Positions 40,916-49,915 of a stretch of 64,000 nucleotides of DNA are shown piece by piece; within the stretch, counting starts at the first letter, position 1; each line of letters starts with the position of its first letter. A model generated the notes under the pieces. The model made no database searches. It worked only from the letters and a program-made list of their open reading frames with translations, and was not told the origin of the DNA. This DNA is from a virus. Position numbers and translations under genes: made by a program. Location of the stretch: positions 1 through 64,000 of IMG/VR virus record IMGVR_UViG_3300003323_000950. One strand, written 5' to 3'.

Positions 40916-40938
40916 AGTATCAAAAATATACAAAAAAA

Positions 40939-40962
40939 GGGTGCCCTATTTATGAGGCACCC
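40939..40962 (-). terminator. Terminator between chaperone and tape measure genes
   Basis: GGGTGCC and GGCACCC pair around a 10-nt loop, followed on the minus strand by TTTTTTT. It lies just after the frameshift stop, so the chaperone transcript may end here and the tape measure gene need its own promoter or read-through. Confidence 0.75.
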
Positions 40963-41150
40963 GACCTGGTAGTTTTAGCGTTTTCAATCGCATCACGCTC
41001 CTTCTTTTTAGCATTAAGAAGCATTTCCATTAACCGATCTATCTCTTCGAAATACATGTCCTCCAAATCTTGAATTCTCAGCCCTGATAAGCCGCCATAG
41101 TTAAGGTTAAAGAATACATCTATTAGCGACCCAGGGAAGGGAAGAAAAAA
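40950..41150 (-). CDS. -1 frameshift extension of the tail assembly chaperone
   Basis: Reading on in the -1 frame from the heptamer T TTT TTC (41150-41144) gives 64 further codons, with no stop before the one at 40950-40952. The extension contains GGLSGLRIQDLEDMYFEEIDRL, a helical segment. It is the pattern of lambda gpG-T and related tail chaperones: a long and a short form from one gene, located directly before the tape measure. The fusion product would be about 338 residues. Confidence 0.75.
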   Translation of the reverse strand, partial: FFLPFPGSLIDVFFNLNYGGLSGLRIQDLEDMYFEEIDRLMEMLLNAKKKERDAIENAKTTRSGAS

Positions 41151-41965
41151 GCTGGCACAGTAAGCAGATCAACATTTGCTACATCGCGGCTGTTTAGCTT
41201 CTTGATGGAAAGCATGGTGTCGATATTGCCTTCTACATTCTGGAATTCAACACGCAGGTGCTCTACATCGAGCATGTCAGTCTCTTCTGGATCAATAGCG
41301 CGCCATACTTCCTTACCGTCCTGGGATACGCCGAAAAGATACATCGCCCGGTGTATCGGGAACTGATCATTGATGTTGATTTTGGCTTCCGACTTCGACT
41401 TCTCAAGTTCCCGAGCGCCGGTAATCAGTTCCCATTTATACTGGCAGTCAGCTTCAGGCAGCGTGCCTCTGCGCTCCTTATTGGCCGCAAGCATCTCTTC
41501 ATAAGAGTCGTATAAAATCGGGAACGGTTTATTATGTCCATCAGGATTATAATCGATGCCATCTTCCTTTTGCTTGCTCAAGTATTCGCGCATCCATATC
41601 GGTGGTGTTACCGGGAAATTCTCCGATGTAAAAGAGATATTATGACTGTCTGTTTGCTTGGTCTGATCGCCAGGAGAAACGGGCCAGGTATAGGTAAACT
41701 CGAAGCTTTCCTTGTACTTCAGAGTATGCTGGCGCCCCACGACGAGCATAAATTTTCTGTCTACGCTCGTGAGAGTATTGAAGTAATCAGCCGTTAGCTT
41801 TTGATTGCTGCCTATCCTGCGGATGGAAGACAAAAGCAACTCATTCAATTTCGCATTGGAATTTTCCGGCGTCAATTCAGAAATCAGGCGCTGCTGTTTA
41901 CCTGTATAATTCACCACGGTGAATGCTACACCGGAGGGCGTAACGTAGTCTCTTATCCTTTCCAT
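41123..41965 (-). CDS. Tail assembly chaperone-like protein, 280 aa
   Basis: It lies exactly at the position of tail assembly chaperones (after the tube gene, before the tape measure). The start is after AATCAAACTTTTT. The sequence has SPGDQTKQTDSHNISFTSENFPVTPPIWMREYLSK, helical and charged, not like any virion domain I know. The final codons contain the slippery run TTTTTTC. The chaperone identity rests on position and the frameshift more than on sequence. Confidence 0.7.
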   Translation of the reverse strand: MERIRDYVTPSGVAFTVVNYTGKQQRLISELTPENSNAKLNELLLSSIRRIGSNQKLTADYFNTLTSVDRKFMLVVGRQHTLKYKESFEFTYTWPVSPGDQTKQTDSHNISFTSENFPVTPPIWMREYLSKQKEDGIDYNPDGHNKPFPILYDSYEEMLAANKERRGTLPEADCQYKWELITGARELEKSKSEAKININDQFPIHRAMYLFGVSQDGKEVWRAIDPEETDMLDVEHLRVEFQNVEGNIDTMLSIKKLNSRDVANVDLLTVPAFFFPSLGR

Positions 41966-41984
41966 AAAAAGTTTGATTGTATTT

Positions 41985-42004
41985 AAAATGTAACACGAAA
42001 GTAT
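41985..42004 (-). promoter_or_regulatory. Promoter box upstream of the chaperone gene
   Basis: The plus strand has AAAATGTAAC, then ACGAAAGTATA: the TACATTTT -7 element with an intact TGTAAC half-site. The -33 position falls in a T run with no TTTG. It lies right after a terminator. Confidence 0.5.
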
Positions 42005-42013
42005 ATAAAAAAA

Positions 42014-42034
42014 CCCCGAGCTAAAAGCCCGGGG
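42014..42034 (-). terminator. Terminator after the tail tube gene
   Basis: CCCCGGGC-TTTTA-GCTCGGGG forms an 8-bp stem (one G-U), followed by a T-rich tail TTTTTTTATA on the minus strand. It ends the sheath/tube transcript. Confidence 0.8.
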
Positions 42035-42088
42035 CCATCAATCAAACTTTCATGCTGACAACGTTGGATTGGCCGCGGTCAGGTCGGT

Positions 42089-42619
42089 TTATCCCAACGA
42101 TGCGCCGGCTAGGAAAGCGACGCCACCAGCGCGAGCAGCTGAGCCTGCAAACAAAGCCTGCAAGCCTGGAGAATCCTTCGGGTAATAGAATTGGGTGGCG
42201 AAAGTAACGGTTTCAATGAAATTTTCGCCGTCACCGTTTGAATTTAAGTTACTCGGGGAAATCTTCATCGGCCATATGTCGCCCAGGAAGAAAGTTTGAA
42301 TGGTAGTAACACCATCGTTGGCCAGGTGCTTCAAGAAGCCTGTTTTAATGAAGTCTTTACGGATGCCGGCCACGCCTTCAGCGAACCAGTCCCATGCCCA
42401 CGTATCAGCCTGGGTTGCCGGGCATAGTTTCTTCACAACCAAATCACCAACCTTCATTCTACCAGGTGTTTTGGCATTGGGGATATTCGCGGGCGCGCCG
42501 TGTTCGATCTTTGCATATTCTACATCCGGTGCCTGCACTTCCTGAATGAGGAACATGTTAATACCATCGATTTCAAGTATGTAGCGGAAGTTTTTCCGCG
42601 GGTTTGCTAATCCTGACAT
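42089..42619 (-). CDS. Tail tube protein (gp19-like)
   Basis: A 176-residue protein. NPRKNFRYILEIDGINMFLIQEVQAPD at the start and the TWAWDWFAEGVAG and NFIETVTFATQFYY segments match the phage T4-like gp19 tube family. Tubes made of stacked hexamers carry the DNA inside the sheath. It is followed by a terminator and lies 11 bp after the sheath gene. Confidence 0.86.
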   Translation of the reverse strand: MSGLANPRKNFRYILEIDGINMFLIQEVQAPDVEYAKIEHGAPANIPNAKTPGRMKVGDLVVKKLCPATQADTWAWDWFAEGVAGIRKDFIKTGFLKHLANDGVTTIQTFFLGDIWPMKISPSNLNSNGDGENFIETVTFATQFYYPKDSPGLQALFAGSAARAGGVAFLAGASLG

Positions 42620-42630
42620 GGTTTTATTGT

Positions 42631-44205
42631 TTAAACTTCGCTTACTACAAATTTAACTGAATTAGAATCCGTGGGCGTCACATCGATCGCTATAGCTTCA
42701 GTAGCTACAATCGGAACGAATACAAAGCGGGCGCGGTACTTGCCGGCGTCGAGGTCCTGCTGAGTATTCAGCTTGGCATCTTCGCGACGATCAGCGTTTT
42801 GATCACCTTGCCAGAACCAGTTCGTGTCTTCGCCTGGTACAATTGCTTGGTTTTCCTCGAGCGATGTAATAAACGGTAGCACTCTGCGGTACATCGCTTT
42901 CCACATGATCGGGTTGTTCGGGTCAAACTGCCCAGGACGAATGAGCGGGCGCAGGCTTCTCATGATGAATACGCAAAGATCCCCGACGTTAGAGAACTTC
43001 AAAAGACTGGATGTATTCTTCCACAGAGACCTGTTGCCGTAGAACATGGTTCCAAAAGAGTCGTCCTGTACTACCGGGTTGATACCTTTCGGGTAAATAC
43101 GATCGAAGTCGGCCGCATTTGCCTGTGATATTAAATTGAACGGGACGCCGTTGTTAGGGCTGATTACCACACCTCGCTCCGAGCCAGCGTCAGACCACCA
43201 CGCGCCATATTTGGCGTCCACGCGCAGACGGTTAGCGAATACGTCTACTACGCCAGGAATGTCAAAAGTCTTGTCTCTGTTTACGCTGTCGGTGATGTTC
43301 ACATCACAAGCCACCAGGCGGCCGACCCATTCATTATGGGCAGTATGCACATAAGGGCTCAAGCCATCGCGGTAGTTCTCAAGACCGGTAGCATTTATGC
43401 CGAGAGGTGTTCCGATGTGGTAGGTAGCATCGCCGCGCGCCACTACATAGGCACGAAGACCCTCGTCTACGTCATCATCACCAACCGCGCCGATGTTCGC
43501 GAAGCGGTATGAATCCGTAATCTTGTCAGCTACAAACCATCCATTTTGGCCCGCTGCAGTTCCTGTCCAGTCAGCCGCTACGATGTCGGTGATTACCTGG
43601 GCACCGGTAGCGAGCGTTCCAGTTCCGTTTTCGATTTGCGTCGCAATGCTCACGAGCTCAACACCAGCGCCTTTGCCCTTAAGAAGGTTGTTGAAATCTG
43701 CAATAGCCGCAGTATTCATAGTGCGGGGTATATCGTATACCGTTACAGATATATCAGAATCGGTCAGCTGGATAGTGATGTCTTTGGCGTTGGCAAGTCC
43801 GGAAGCAGCGTTTACGATTGTGATCGTGGTGCCGTTATAACCGTCTCCAACTTCTTCCGCGCGCCAAACAGAGTTATTGGTAGTTACCGTTATGGTCGCT
43901 GTGGCCTTTGTTCCTGCAAGCGTGGATTTGTCTGTTACCGTAGCGTAATGGCCTGCGCGGATGACATAGAATTTAGCGCCGGCCCTGATCATTCGCAAGG
44001 CGTATGTTACGCCTTTATCATCGGTCCTCTCTCCTCCGAGCTTACGAACAAAACTCTGCGGGTCACCGACAAAAATAGGTGTGCCGATTTTGCCTCGCTT
44101 CGTTATCAGCTGAATGACACCGATACCTCCTATCGGCGTGTCTTTAAGGATTGACCTGTCTACAACGCCGATAATTACTTTCGGCGCACCAGTTAATTCT
44201 GCCAT
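42631..44205 (-). CDS. Tail sheath protein
   Basis: A 524-residue protein with sheath features: MAELTGAPKVIIGVVDRSILKDTPIGGIGV, then a variable domain (residues ~100-340) and a conserved C-terminal part with RSLRPLIRPGQFDPNNPIMW and MYRRVLPFITSLEENQ. It forms the contractile outer tube. A -7 element TACATTTG lies 25 bp upstream. Sheath, tube and hub order is standard. Confidence 0.9.
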   Translation of the reverse strand: MAELTGAPKVIIGVVDRSILKDTPIGGIGVIQLITKRGKIGTPIFVGDPQSFVRKLGGERTDDKGVTYALRMIRAGAKFYVIRAGHYATVTDKSTLAGTKATATITVTTNNSVWRAEEVGDGYNGTTITIVNAASGLANAKDITIQLTDSDISVTVYDIPRTMNTAAIADFNNLLKGKGAGVELVSIATQIENGTGTLATGAQVITDIVAADWTGTAAGQNGWFVADKITDSYRFANIGAVGDDDVDEGLRAYVVARGDATYHIGTPLGINATGLENYRDGLSPYVHTAHNEWVGRLVACDVNITDSVNRDKTFDIPGVVDVFANRLRVDAKYGAWWSDAGSERGVVISPNNGVPFNLISQANAADFDRIYPKGINPVVQDDSFGTMFYGNRSLWKNTSSLLKFSNVGDLCVFIMRSLRPLIRPGQFDPNNPIMWKAMYRRVLPFITSLEENQAIVPGEDTNWFWQGDQNADRREDAKLNTQQDLDAGKYRARFVFVPIVATEAIAIDVTPTDSNSVKFVVSEV

Positions 44206-44230
44206 TGTGATGAATTGGGTTTTGGTTATT

Positions 44231-44238
44231 CAAATGTA
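44231..44238 (-). promoter_or_regulatory. Promoter element upstream of the sheath gene
   Basis: The -7 element TACATTTG is exact. No TTTG is at the -33 distance and the palindrome is absent, so this may be a structural-gene (late) promoter of a different class. Confidence 0.5.
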
Positions 44239-44253
44239 GTAATTTTTATATCC

Positions 44254-45633
44254 CTAAGATATAACACCGATTTTGCGCATGTACTTGGTTATCTCTCTGT
44301 TAAACTCCTTGATTTCAATGCCCTTCAGGCCGGCGCCACATGCTGAAAAGAGGATGCTTCCAGAGGTGCTATCGCCGATTGCCGTACCGTTTTCATCTCC
44401 GATATTCAGTTCATATATGTTGCCGTTCGGTATTAACGTCGGCTCTTCCTGCAAGAATCCTATAACGTCATCTCCTTCATATAGCTCCATCACAAATCTA
44501 TCCCTACGGTTAAGTGTATACAAAGTGTTAGGCTTGATTTCGCGCGCAACGGATAAATCGTCTGTAGAATTACCTTGCGCAATAATGTTAGTGAGATCAC
44601 GCTGTAATAAAAAAGACGTATATCCTTGGGAAGAGTCTTGAATTCCAAACAGATCTAATATCTGACCTGCCGGCGCTTCACCGACCCATATCATGTACGA
44701 ATAGCTTGTTAGATTAAATTGGCTGGCTGCATTACGGCGCGTGTTCAAATACTGGCCGATGGCCGACTTACGATACCCACGAAACGGAAAAAACGTGAGC
44801 CCTAAATTGACAGCCACAGAATTGGGATTCAGGATATCGACCAGCGCTTCTGCCTCGGTGTTCCTGGTGTAAAGGCGCGCCGAGAACATTTTATTCCACG
44901 CTGCGAGATCGTGCACCAAGCCGTGAAAGTAATCAAACGGTCTCTGCGAAACAGATAACACATCATTGCCGGCATCTGGATACTGAACATCATATCCGCG
45001 CGGGCCGATGTTTTCCACCAATCCGATTTCTTTCGCCGCTGGAATATTCTCTTCCGCGGTGCCGAGTCCTTCATCCAGGATTACATCCGAAACGGTGAAC
45101 ATGAAAACTCGCTCGATGTAGTCTCCATCAGATAAATCTGCCGGTTCACCCGTGCTGAATAACCAGAAGCTTTCCGACAAGTTCGTGAGATTATCATCAT
45201 CGGTAATGCCAAATATGGATACTCGATCCATTTGGACAAGCATATTTATAATTCGATCCAACTTCACATTGTCGCATACGAATCGAATCTCATAGTCTAT
45301 GTTTTTTGATGCCTCTGGCGTAACGAGTTTATCGTAGGTCAGATCGCTATTCAATTGGAATTCGAACGGATGCGCATATCCAACACTACCACCATACACC
45401 GCTGTCCGGCTGATGATTATGTTGTTCTTCTTTAGTTCGCTACGGTCCTTAAAATTGCCTACGCTAAACACATCAATTCTGTCGTCTTCGGGAATCGCTG
45501 CGAGGGCAGCATCAAAACCAACCTGGTCGTTTGCTGCAATAAAGGCTCTCTCGTTTGGCCAACGTCCAGTTTTAATAACCTTGTCTTTGAGATACCAAAA
45601 TATGGCCCGATCTATGTTTTCAAGCGTAAGCAT
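44254..45633 (-). CDS. Structural protein of the neck or tail terminus, 459 aa
   Basis: I do not recognise a named family. It begins MLTLENIDRAIFWYLKDKVIKTGRWPNERAF and has a beta-rich, long middle region and a C-terminal Gly-rich part (GDENGTAIGDSTSGS). It lies between the Mu gpG/HK97 gp10-like gene and the sheath gene. The position fits a tail terminator or sheath-associated protein; its length exceeds simple terminators, so it may be a fusion. Confidence 0.6.
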   Translation of the reverse strand: MLTLENIDRAIFWYLKDKVIKTGRWPNERAFIAANDQVGFDAALAAIPEDDRIDVFSVGNFKDRSELKKNNIIISRTAVYGGSVGYAHPFEFQLNSDLTYDKLVTPEASKNIDYEIRFVCDNVKLDRIINMLVQMDRVSIFGITDDDNLTNLSESFWLFSTGEPADLSDGDYIERVFMFTVSDVILDEGLGTAEENIPAAKEIGLVENIGPRGYDVQYPDAGNDVLSVSQRPFDYFHGLVHDLAAWNKMFSARLYTRNTEAEALVDILNPNSVAVNLGLTFFPFRGYRKSAIGQYLNTRRNAASQFNLTSYSYMIWVGEAPAGQILDLFGIQDSSQGYTSFLLQRDLTNIIAQGNSTDDLSVAREIKPNTLYTLNRRDRFVMELYEGDDVIGFLQEEPTLIPNGNIYELNIGDENGTAIGDSTSGSILFSACGAGLKGIEIKEFNREITKYMRKIGVIS

Positions 45634-45636
45634 AAT

Positions 45637-46224
45637 TTATCCTTTGCCTCCTGTTCTTCTCTTAAACTGGTCCAATACCTCGCGGCTGAAAAGTTCTGTC
45701 TTTATCAGCCATTCTCTCACTTCTTTGTAAACCGGCCTCCATAGCGGTCTGGCTGGGATACCCTTCTTTACTGAACCATACTCCATAGTTTTAGCTATAT
45801 CTGAAATGGCTAATTTTTTGGATGATGATTCTGAAGGTCTATTCCTTTTCGGATTCTTGCGCCGGCCGTTCTTAGACTTTGGCGTCTTCATCACACCTGA
45901 GTTTTTATAGAAAGACTTTCTAAATACCCCAGCGTAAGATTTTTTACCACCTGTATCAATATCACTTGTTATAGCTTGCATCATTTGTGAAGATGATATA
46001 AGCGTTTTTTCGCTCAATCCGGAGGCTATTTTTGATTTTAAATATTCTTCGCTCAGTGGTTTCCATCCAAGATCCTGATCGCGTAAATGCCGGACAGCCC
46101 TGGCTTCAGCCTCTGCTGCCGTTTTAATAAGAGCCCGCCGAGCGCCAACTGAAATATCTTCCGGGAAACTGTTCACCAGTCTATGAACAATATTCCAGTC
46201 GCCAGTTTTCTTAAGATCAATCAT
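45637..46224 (-). CDS. Neck protein, HK97 gp10/Mu gpG-like (virion morphogenesis)
   Basis: A 195-residue protein. The conserved end is ISDIAKTMEYGSVKKGIPARPLWRPV, the pattern EYGxxxxxxPARPxxRP of head-tail joining proteins, with a basic middle (KSKNGRRKNPKRNRP). It is coupled to the next protein by a 4-bp overlap. Its neighbours upstream are connector proteins and downstream the tail. Confidence 0.8.
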   Translation of the reverse strand: MIDLKKTGDWNIVHRLVNSFPEDISVGARRALIKTAAEAEARAVRHLRDQDLGWKPLSEEYLKSKIASGLSEKTLISSSQMMQAITSDIDTGGKKSYAGVFRKSFYKNSGVMKTPKSKNGRRKNPKRNRPSESSSKKLAISDIAKTMEYGSVKKGIPARPLWRPVYKEVREWLIKTELFSREVLDQFKRRTGGKG

Positions 46225-46688
46225 TTCAAGTCCTTTTTGTACCTCACCTTTATAAGCTGATAATTAGCTACGGATGGACCAGACGTAGGGCCAACGAGAT
46301 TTACTCCCATGATGGTTACCTCTTCGCCAGAATCCAACTTGAACGAGTCTTTATTGGCAACGAATACAGGCTCACCGCCAACTATTAGCGGCGGATTGTG
46401 CATAAGTAAATCATCGTAATAAAAGTATAGCACACCCATTGAATTATCCACGGCTCCGCTCTTGCTTATCGTTATCTCCGAGTCCGTGTCGTCTTTATTT
46501 TCAGGCACTTGAAGCGCCGATAGCGGATACTCAACAGCTTCCAGATCCTCGGACCTGTCTTCATGAAATTTAGATAGCGTGCGCGTGCGGCGCTGTATAT
46601 AGATTATCGGGAACTTAAAAAACGTATCTCGTAAATCTTTAATGGCCGACCTGAAAGAGTTCCAATCATTTGCTGATAGTAAATCCAT
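46221..46688 (-). CDS. Head-tail stopper/joining protein, 155 aa
   Basis: A protein in the slot of head-completion stoppers. The sequence is beta-rich (SMGVLYFYYDDLLMHNPPLIVGG, KLDSGEEVTIMGVNLVGP) with an N-terminal helix. The family could not be named from sequence alone. The position between an adaptor-like gene and the gp10-like gene supports a stopper role. Confidence 0.6.
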   Translation of the reverse strand: MDLLSANDWNSFRSAIKDLRDTFFKFPIIYIQRRTRTLSKFHEDRSEDLEAVEYPLSALQVPENKDDTDSEITISKSGAVDNSMGVLYFYYDDLLMHNPPLIVGGEPVFVANKDSFKLDSGEEVTIMGVNLVGPTSGPSVANYQLIKVRYKKDLK

Positions 46689-46689
46689 T

Positions 46690-47223
46690 TTATGACGGGT
46701 TGTGGTGCCACAAGTTCAAATCACAAGCAGGGAAATCACTCCCTTTCACGAATGCTGGTATAACAGGGTCATCGCATACGCACCATGGTATAGAATACGA
46801 TAGCTTTCTGGCCATTCCACATATCTCCAGCAGCAGATCCGCCATAAACGCATCTGAAGCCATCAGGAACGAGCTCCCATCACTTGCCTTTATGATCTGG
46901 AATTCGGCTTCAACAACGTCGGCTTTGGCTCTCTTGAGTACCTTGGAACCGCCACCTGAAGATCCGCTTGTTCCGTCGCCAGCCATGTTGAGAACGATTT
47001 TGTTCTTGAGCAACTGGTAGCAGACCATCGCGGCAATGAGCATGTTTTGATACGCCGTGTAGTTCGACTCTGTCTCTACATCAGCAGCATCGCTCTTTCC
47101 GGTTTCGCTCTGTATCAAATAGCAGATCATTACCCGTTGCCGCTCAATTATGGGATCGTTCGAAGGATCGCTCAAATACGGCAATCGGTCCTTAACCATT
47201 ACAACTACGCTCGAAATAGCCAT
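46690..47223 (-). CDS. Head-tail connector (adaptor), 177 aa
   Basis: Mostly helical in the first 75 residues (RLPYLSDPSNDPIIERQRVMICYLIQSE, AAMVCYQLLKNKI), then a Ser/Gly linker (GDGTSGSSGGGS) and a Cys-containing end (IPWCVCDD). Connector adaptors are short, helical and located just here. The Cys-rich C-terminus is unusual for the family. Confidence 0.6.
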   Translation of the reverse strand: MAISSVVVMVKDRLPYLSDPSNDPIIERQRVMICYLIQSETGKSDAADVETESNYTAYQNMLIAAMVCYQLLKNKIVLNMAGDGTSGSSGGGSKVLKRAKADVVEAEFQIIKASDGSSFLMASDAFMADLLLEICGMARKLSYSIPWCVCDDPVIPAFVKGSDFPACDLNLWHHNPS

Positions 47224-47260
47224 ATATCCATAATTTTTTGATTGCGTAAGGTACCAAAAG

Positions 47261-47282
47261 AAAATGCCCTTGCGGGCATTTT
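47261..47282 (-). terminator. Terminator within the head-tail cluster
   Basis: AAAATGCCC and GGGCATTTT pair around a 4-nt loop, followed on the minus strand by CTTTTGG. It lies between the 47284 gene and the connector gene. Confidence 0.75.
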
Positions 47283-47283
47283 T

Positions 47284-47550
47284 CTACTTCTTCAGTTTTG
47301 CTTCCTTGGGCGGATCGATAAAGGCTGTGCCGCTGAGGTTCATGCCATCGTCTTCTGTGTTATCCTCCGATTCCTTCAGAAGATTAGGCGGTAGGTCATA
47401 GGCTGGCACTTTTTCAATCAAGTTGATGGAAATGGCGTCTTTCAGCCTCTGCGTTTCTTCGACGTGAAAAATTTCGTGACCCGTCAAAACCACGCCATCA
47501 TTCTTGAACTTGTTCCGCGGATCTTTCATCCGGACATATACCTTCCCCAT
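47284..47550 (-). CDS. Hypothetical head-region protein, 88 aa
   Basis: A soluble small protein (MGKVYVRMKDPRNKFKNDGVVLTGHEIFHV) with an acidic tail (KESEDNTEDDGMN). Its position between capsid and connector suggests a virion-related role. It is followed by a terminator. Family unknown. Confidence 0.6.
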   Translation of the reverse strand: MGKVYVRMKDPRNKFKNDGVVLTGHEIFHVEETQRLKDAISINLIEKVPAYDLPPNLLKESEDNTEDDGMNLSGTAFIDPPKEAKLKK

Positions 47551-47557
47551 AACCTAC

Positions 47558-48013
47558 CTATTTTTTAGGAGCTGATGCGTTGGCGGCTGCAGCCTCGAGC
47601 TCGTTGATACGGGCGCGTAGCTTATCGTTCTCGGACTTGGTAGCTTCGGCATCGGCTTGTGCCTTTTTAGCTTCTTCAAGCTTTATTTCAGCCTCCTTCA
47701 ATGCTACCCGGTTTTCTTCTTCTTTGACGGCTGCAGCCTCCAAAGTTTTGTTTGCTGCGCTGATTTCTTTTGCAGCCTTAGCGTCAGCCTCAAAGCGATT
47801 TTTGTCATAGCGCTCAGCCTTTTCTTTCGCTTCGGATTCACTTAAAGAAATCAGACCTCCGGCACGGCGGGCGTGCATAACCCTTTCGGTTTCTGCTAAC
47901 TGCTTTACCTGACCACGGTAAAGCGTTTGCTGATCCTCGCGTGGCTGGGTGGGGTCCCAGAATATCGACGCCGATCCACCGAGCTCATAGTATTTTTCGT
48001 TTTCGTTTTCCAT
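47558..48013 (-). CDS. Coiled-coil protein in the head cluster, 151 aa
   Basis: The first 60 residues are folded-looking (YYELGGSASIFWDPTQPRED). The remainder is a long Ala/Glu/Lys coiled coil (AADAKAAKEISAANK, EAKKAQADAEATK). This is the pattern of scaffold-like or minor head proteins. It lies between the capsid and the 47284 gene. Confidence 0.65.
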   Translation of the reverse strand: MENENEKYYELGGSASIFWDPTQPREDQQTLYRGQVKQLAETERVMHARRAGGLISLSESEAKEKAERYDKNRFEADAKAAKEISAANKTLEAAAVKEEENRVALKEAEIKLEEAKKAQADAEATKSENDKLRARINELEAAAANASAPKK

Positions 48014-48065
48014 AATTGGTTTTTAGTGACTAAAAATAAATTATAATACCCTGGTCTATCAGGTC

Positions 48066-49364
48066 TTACAGTTGAGAGAATGCCTGATTGATACGAGCAT
48101 CGATATCCATGTATGCCGGGAACGGAGTAGAGGCGTAGGTTACGGCCTTGCTCTGTATAACACGGGCGCTACGGTTGATGATGCCGAAATTGATCCAGTC
48201 GCTCATGAACATTTCCTCAGTCTGGTTCTGCGGATTGCGGCGGCGCTCAGTCATGAAACCGCGGTAAGTCAGCTTCATCATCGCACGTTGAGGGTTCAGA
48301 TACAACATCTGGTTAGCAGGCGTGATGTACGCATCAATATCGAAAGCATCAGGAACACCAACGATCGAGCGAATGGTTGCCAGTCTGGTATCGCCATTGA
48401 AGCCTTCGAAGCGGTCAATGCCGGTGATATTGATAGCGTCGTCTTCAGAAGTGATCAGGCGGGTAGCAGGTGTACCCAGGCGGCGCATGCGGGTAAATAC
48501 ACGTTTGATATCGGCGTATGTGAATCCATTCGCAGTCACGTTTACACCAACAACAGGAGCCGATTCAGAGAGGTCAGCTTGCTCACCGTTCACCAGGACA
48601 CTGAATGCCAAAGCATCTGCGCCGATCGCCATGTCGTTACCAACTTCCTGGAGGAAGGTGTAGATCATGTCGATAGAAGATGCCATCACCATCTCGTCCG
48701 TGATCGCGAAACCGGTACCGATCTTGAAGATGTTCAGGTCCTTTTTACCGAATTTAACCGATCCGAAAGGAATGTTTGCACCTTCATTCACGCGCGACGG
48801 CATGCCATCGCCGCGTAAAATCATCGGCATGGTCACCTTCTGCTGGGCCATGTTCTGAGTCGTGGCAATCCAGTTCTGATGCAGCGACGCGTGCTGATAA
48901 CCAGTGCGCACAGCGCTCATGAAGATCTCAGGAATGATGAACCGGAAAGAGGAATCAACGCTTTGAGTGTTCACCGGCGCTGAATCGGCATATCTCATTT
49001 TCGAGTGATCGATCAGGAATTCTTCCACAGTGGACTTGTCCAGGCGGTGCATGCCGAGAGCAGCTGATACGTCGGAGAGGGAATCTTCACCGGGTGACAG
49101 GTCAAAGCAACGCAGGAACTGGCGTGTGTCTTTGAAACCGTAGACTTTGTTTAAGGCGTCGTCAAACGATACGTCTTTAGCCCGCAGCTTATTGCCTTTT
49201 TTGTCTACGGCAAGCCCGAGACGTGTTTCTGTGATCTGCTTACAGAATTCACCGAGTGTTTCTTCGACCGTGTGCCGTACTCTGGTGTCATCTTCCTTTC
49301 CAATGCCACCTTTCGCGAGTTCCATATTGTGCGCCTTTACGGCGCCCAGTTCTAATTTTTCCAT
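48066..49364 (-). CDS. Major capsid protein (HK97 fold)
   Basis: A 432-residue protein with a helical N-terminal scaffold-like part and HK97-type core features: SSFRFIIPEIFMSAVRTGYQH, PFGSVKFGKKDLNIFKIGTGFAITDE and the long helix IDMIYTFLQEVGNDMAIGADAL. The C-terminal region (MKLTYRGFMTERRRNPQNQ) fits a capsid domain. Position between decoration and connector genes, and length, support the call. Confidence 0.88.
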   Translation of the reverse strand: MEKLELGAVKAHNMELAKGGIGKEDDTRVRHTVEETLGEFCKQITETRLGLAVDKKGNKLRAKDVSFDDALNKVYGFKDTRQFLRCFDLSPGEDSLSDVSAALGMHRLDKSTVEEFLIDHSKMRYADSAPVNTQSVDSSFRFIIPEIFMSAVRTGYQHASLHQNWIATTQNMAQQKVTMPMILRGDGMPSRVNEGANIPFGSVKFGKKDLNIFKIGTGFAITDEMVMASSIDMIYTFLQEVGNDMAIGADALAFSVLVNGEQADLSESAPVVGVNVTANGFTYADIKRVFTRMRRLGTPATRLITSEDDAINITGIDRFEGFNGDTRLATIRSIVGVPDAFDIDAYITPANQMLYLNPQRAMMKLTYRGFMTERRRNPQNQTEEMFMSDWINFGIINRSARVIQSKAVTYASTPFPAYMDIDARINQAFSQL

Positions 49365-49410
49365 GTGATGAAATTTAAAAAATTGGGTTTTGGTTTATTC
49401 CGGTTAGGTC

Positions 49411-49863
49411 TTAGTTCAGCTGGTACGGTGTTCTGAGTATTCCGATCTCGATTACAGTGTCCACTGCGCCGCCACTGATTACAACGCCGCTTACGTAATC
49501 ACCGGCAGCCGTTGCTGTGTACTCGGGAAGACCCTCAGCAACAATGGCGGTGTTCCAGTTGCCGTTTGGTTTAACAGTAGCGCCGGCAGCAATTGTACCG
49601 CCCTTGGCGATTCCTTTTACGGTGCGCTGGAAAGCTGTGAACACTGAAACTCTTTCTCCAGTGCCTTTGCCTACTGTCACTACGCCAATCGGGAGTTGTG
49701 TTCCAGTGGTACGTTTTGTAACGGACAAGTTTGCGCTCATGATAACCTCCTGACCCTGGAAAAGGGTGCCAGCGAACGCATTAGTAAGCGTCAAAATTAC
49801 GCCGGTAGGTTCAGCATGCTTGGAGATGGTGACGGATGCCGGCATTATTGATTCGGTAGCCAT
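49411..49863 (-). CDS. Capsid decoration protein, 150 aa
   Basis: A beta-rich, Gly/Thr-rich protein (VILTLTNAFAGTLFQGQ, GKGTGERVSVFTAFQRTVKG) at the lambda gpD-like position between protease and capsid. The sequence also resembles DUF2190-type stabilisers. It starts directly after AAACCCAATATTTTT. Confidence 0.72.
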   Translation of the reverse strand: MATESIMPASVTISKHAEPTGVILTLTNAFAGTLFQGQEVIMSANLSVTKRTTGTQLPIGVVTVGKGTGERVSVFTAFQRTVKGIAKGGTIAAGATVKPNGNWNTAIVAEGLPEYTATAAGDYVSGVVISGGAVDTVIEIGILRTPYQLN

Positions 49864-49915
49864 AAAAATATTGGGTTTTGGTAAAAATGATGACTAAAAA
49901 GTATATGATACCGGT

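Noticed and set aside
48072-48818. A 248-residue plus-strand frame across the capsid gene
   Set aside because: It lies entirely antisense to the major capsid gene, with Cys/His/Arg-rich composition typical of a shadow frame.
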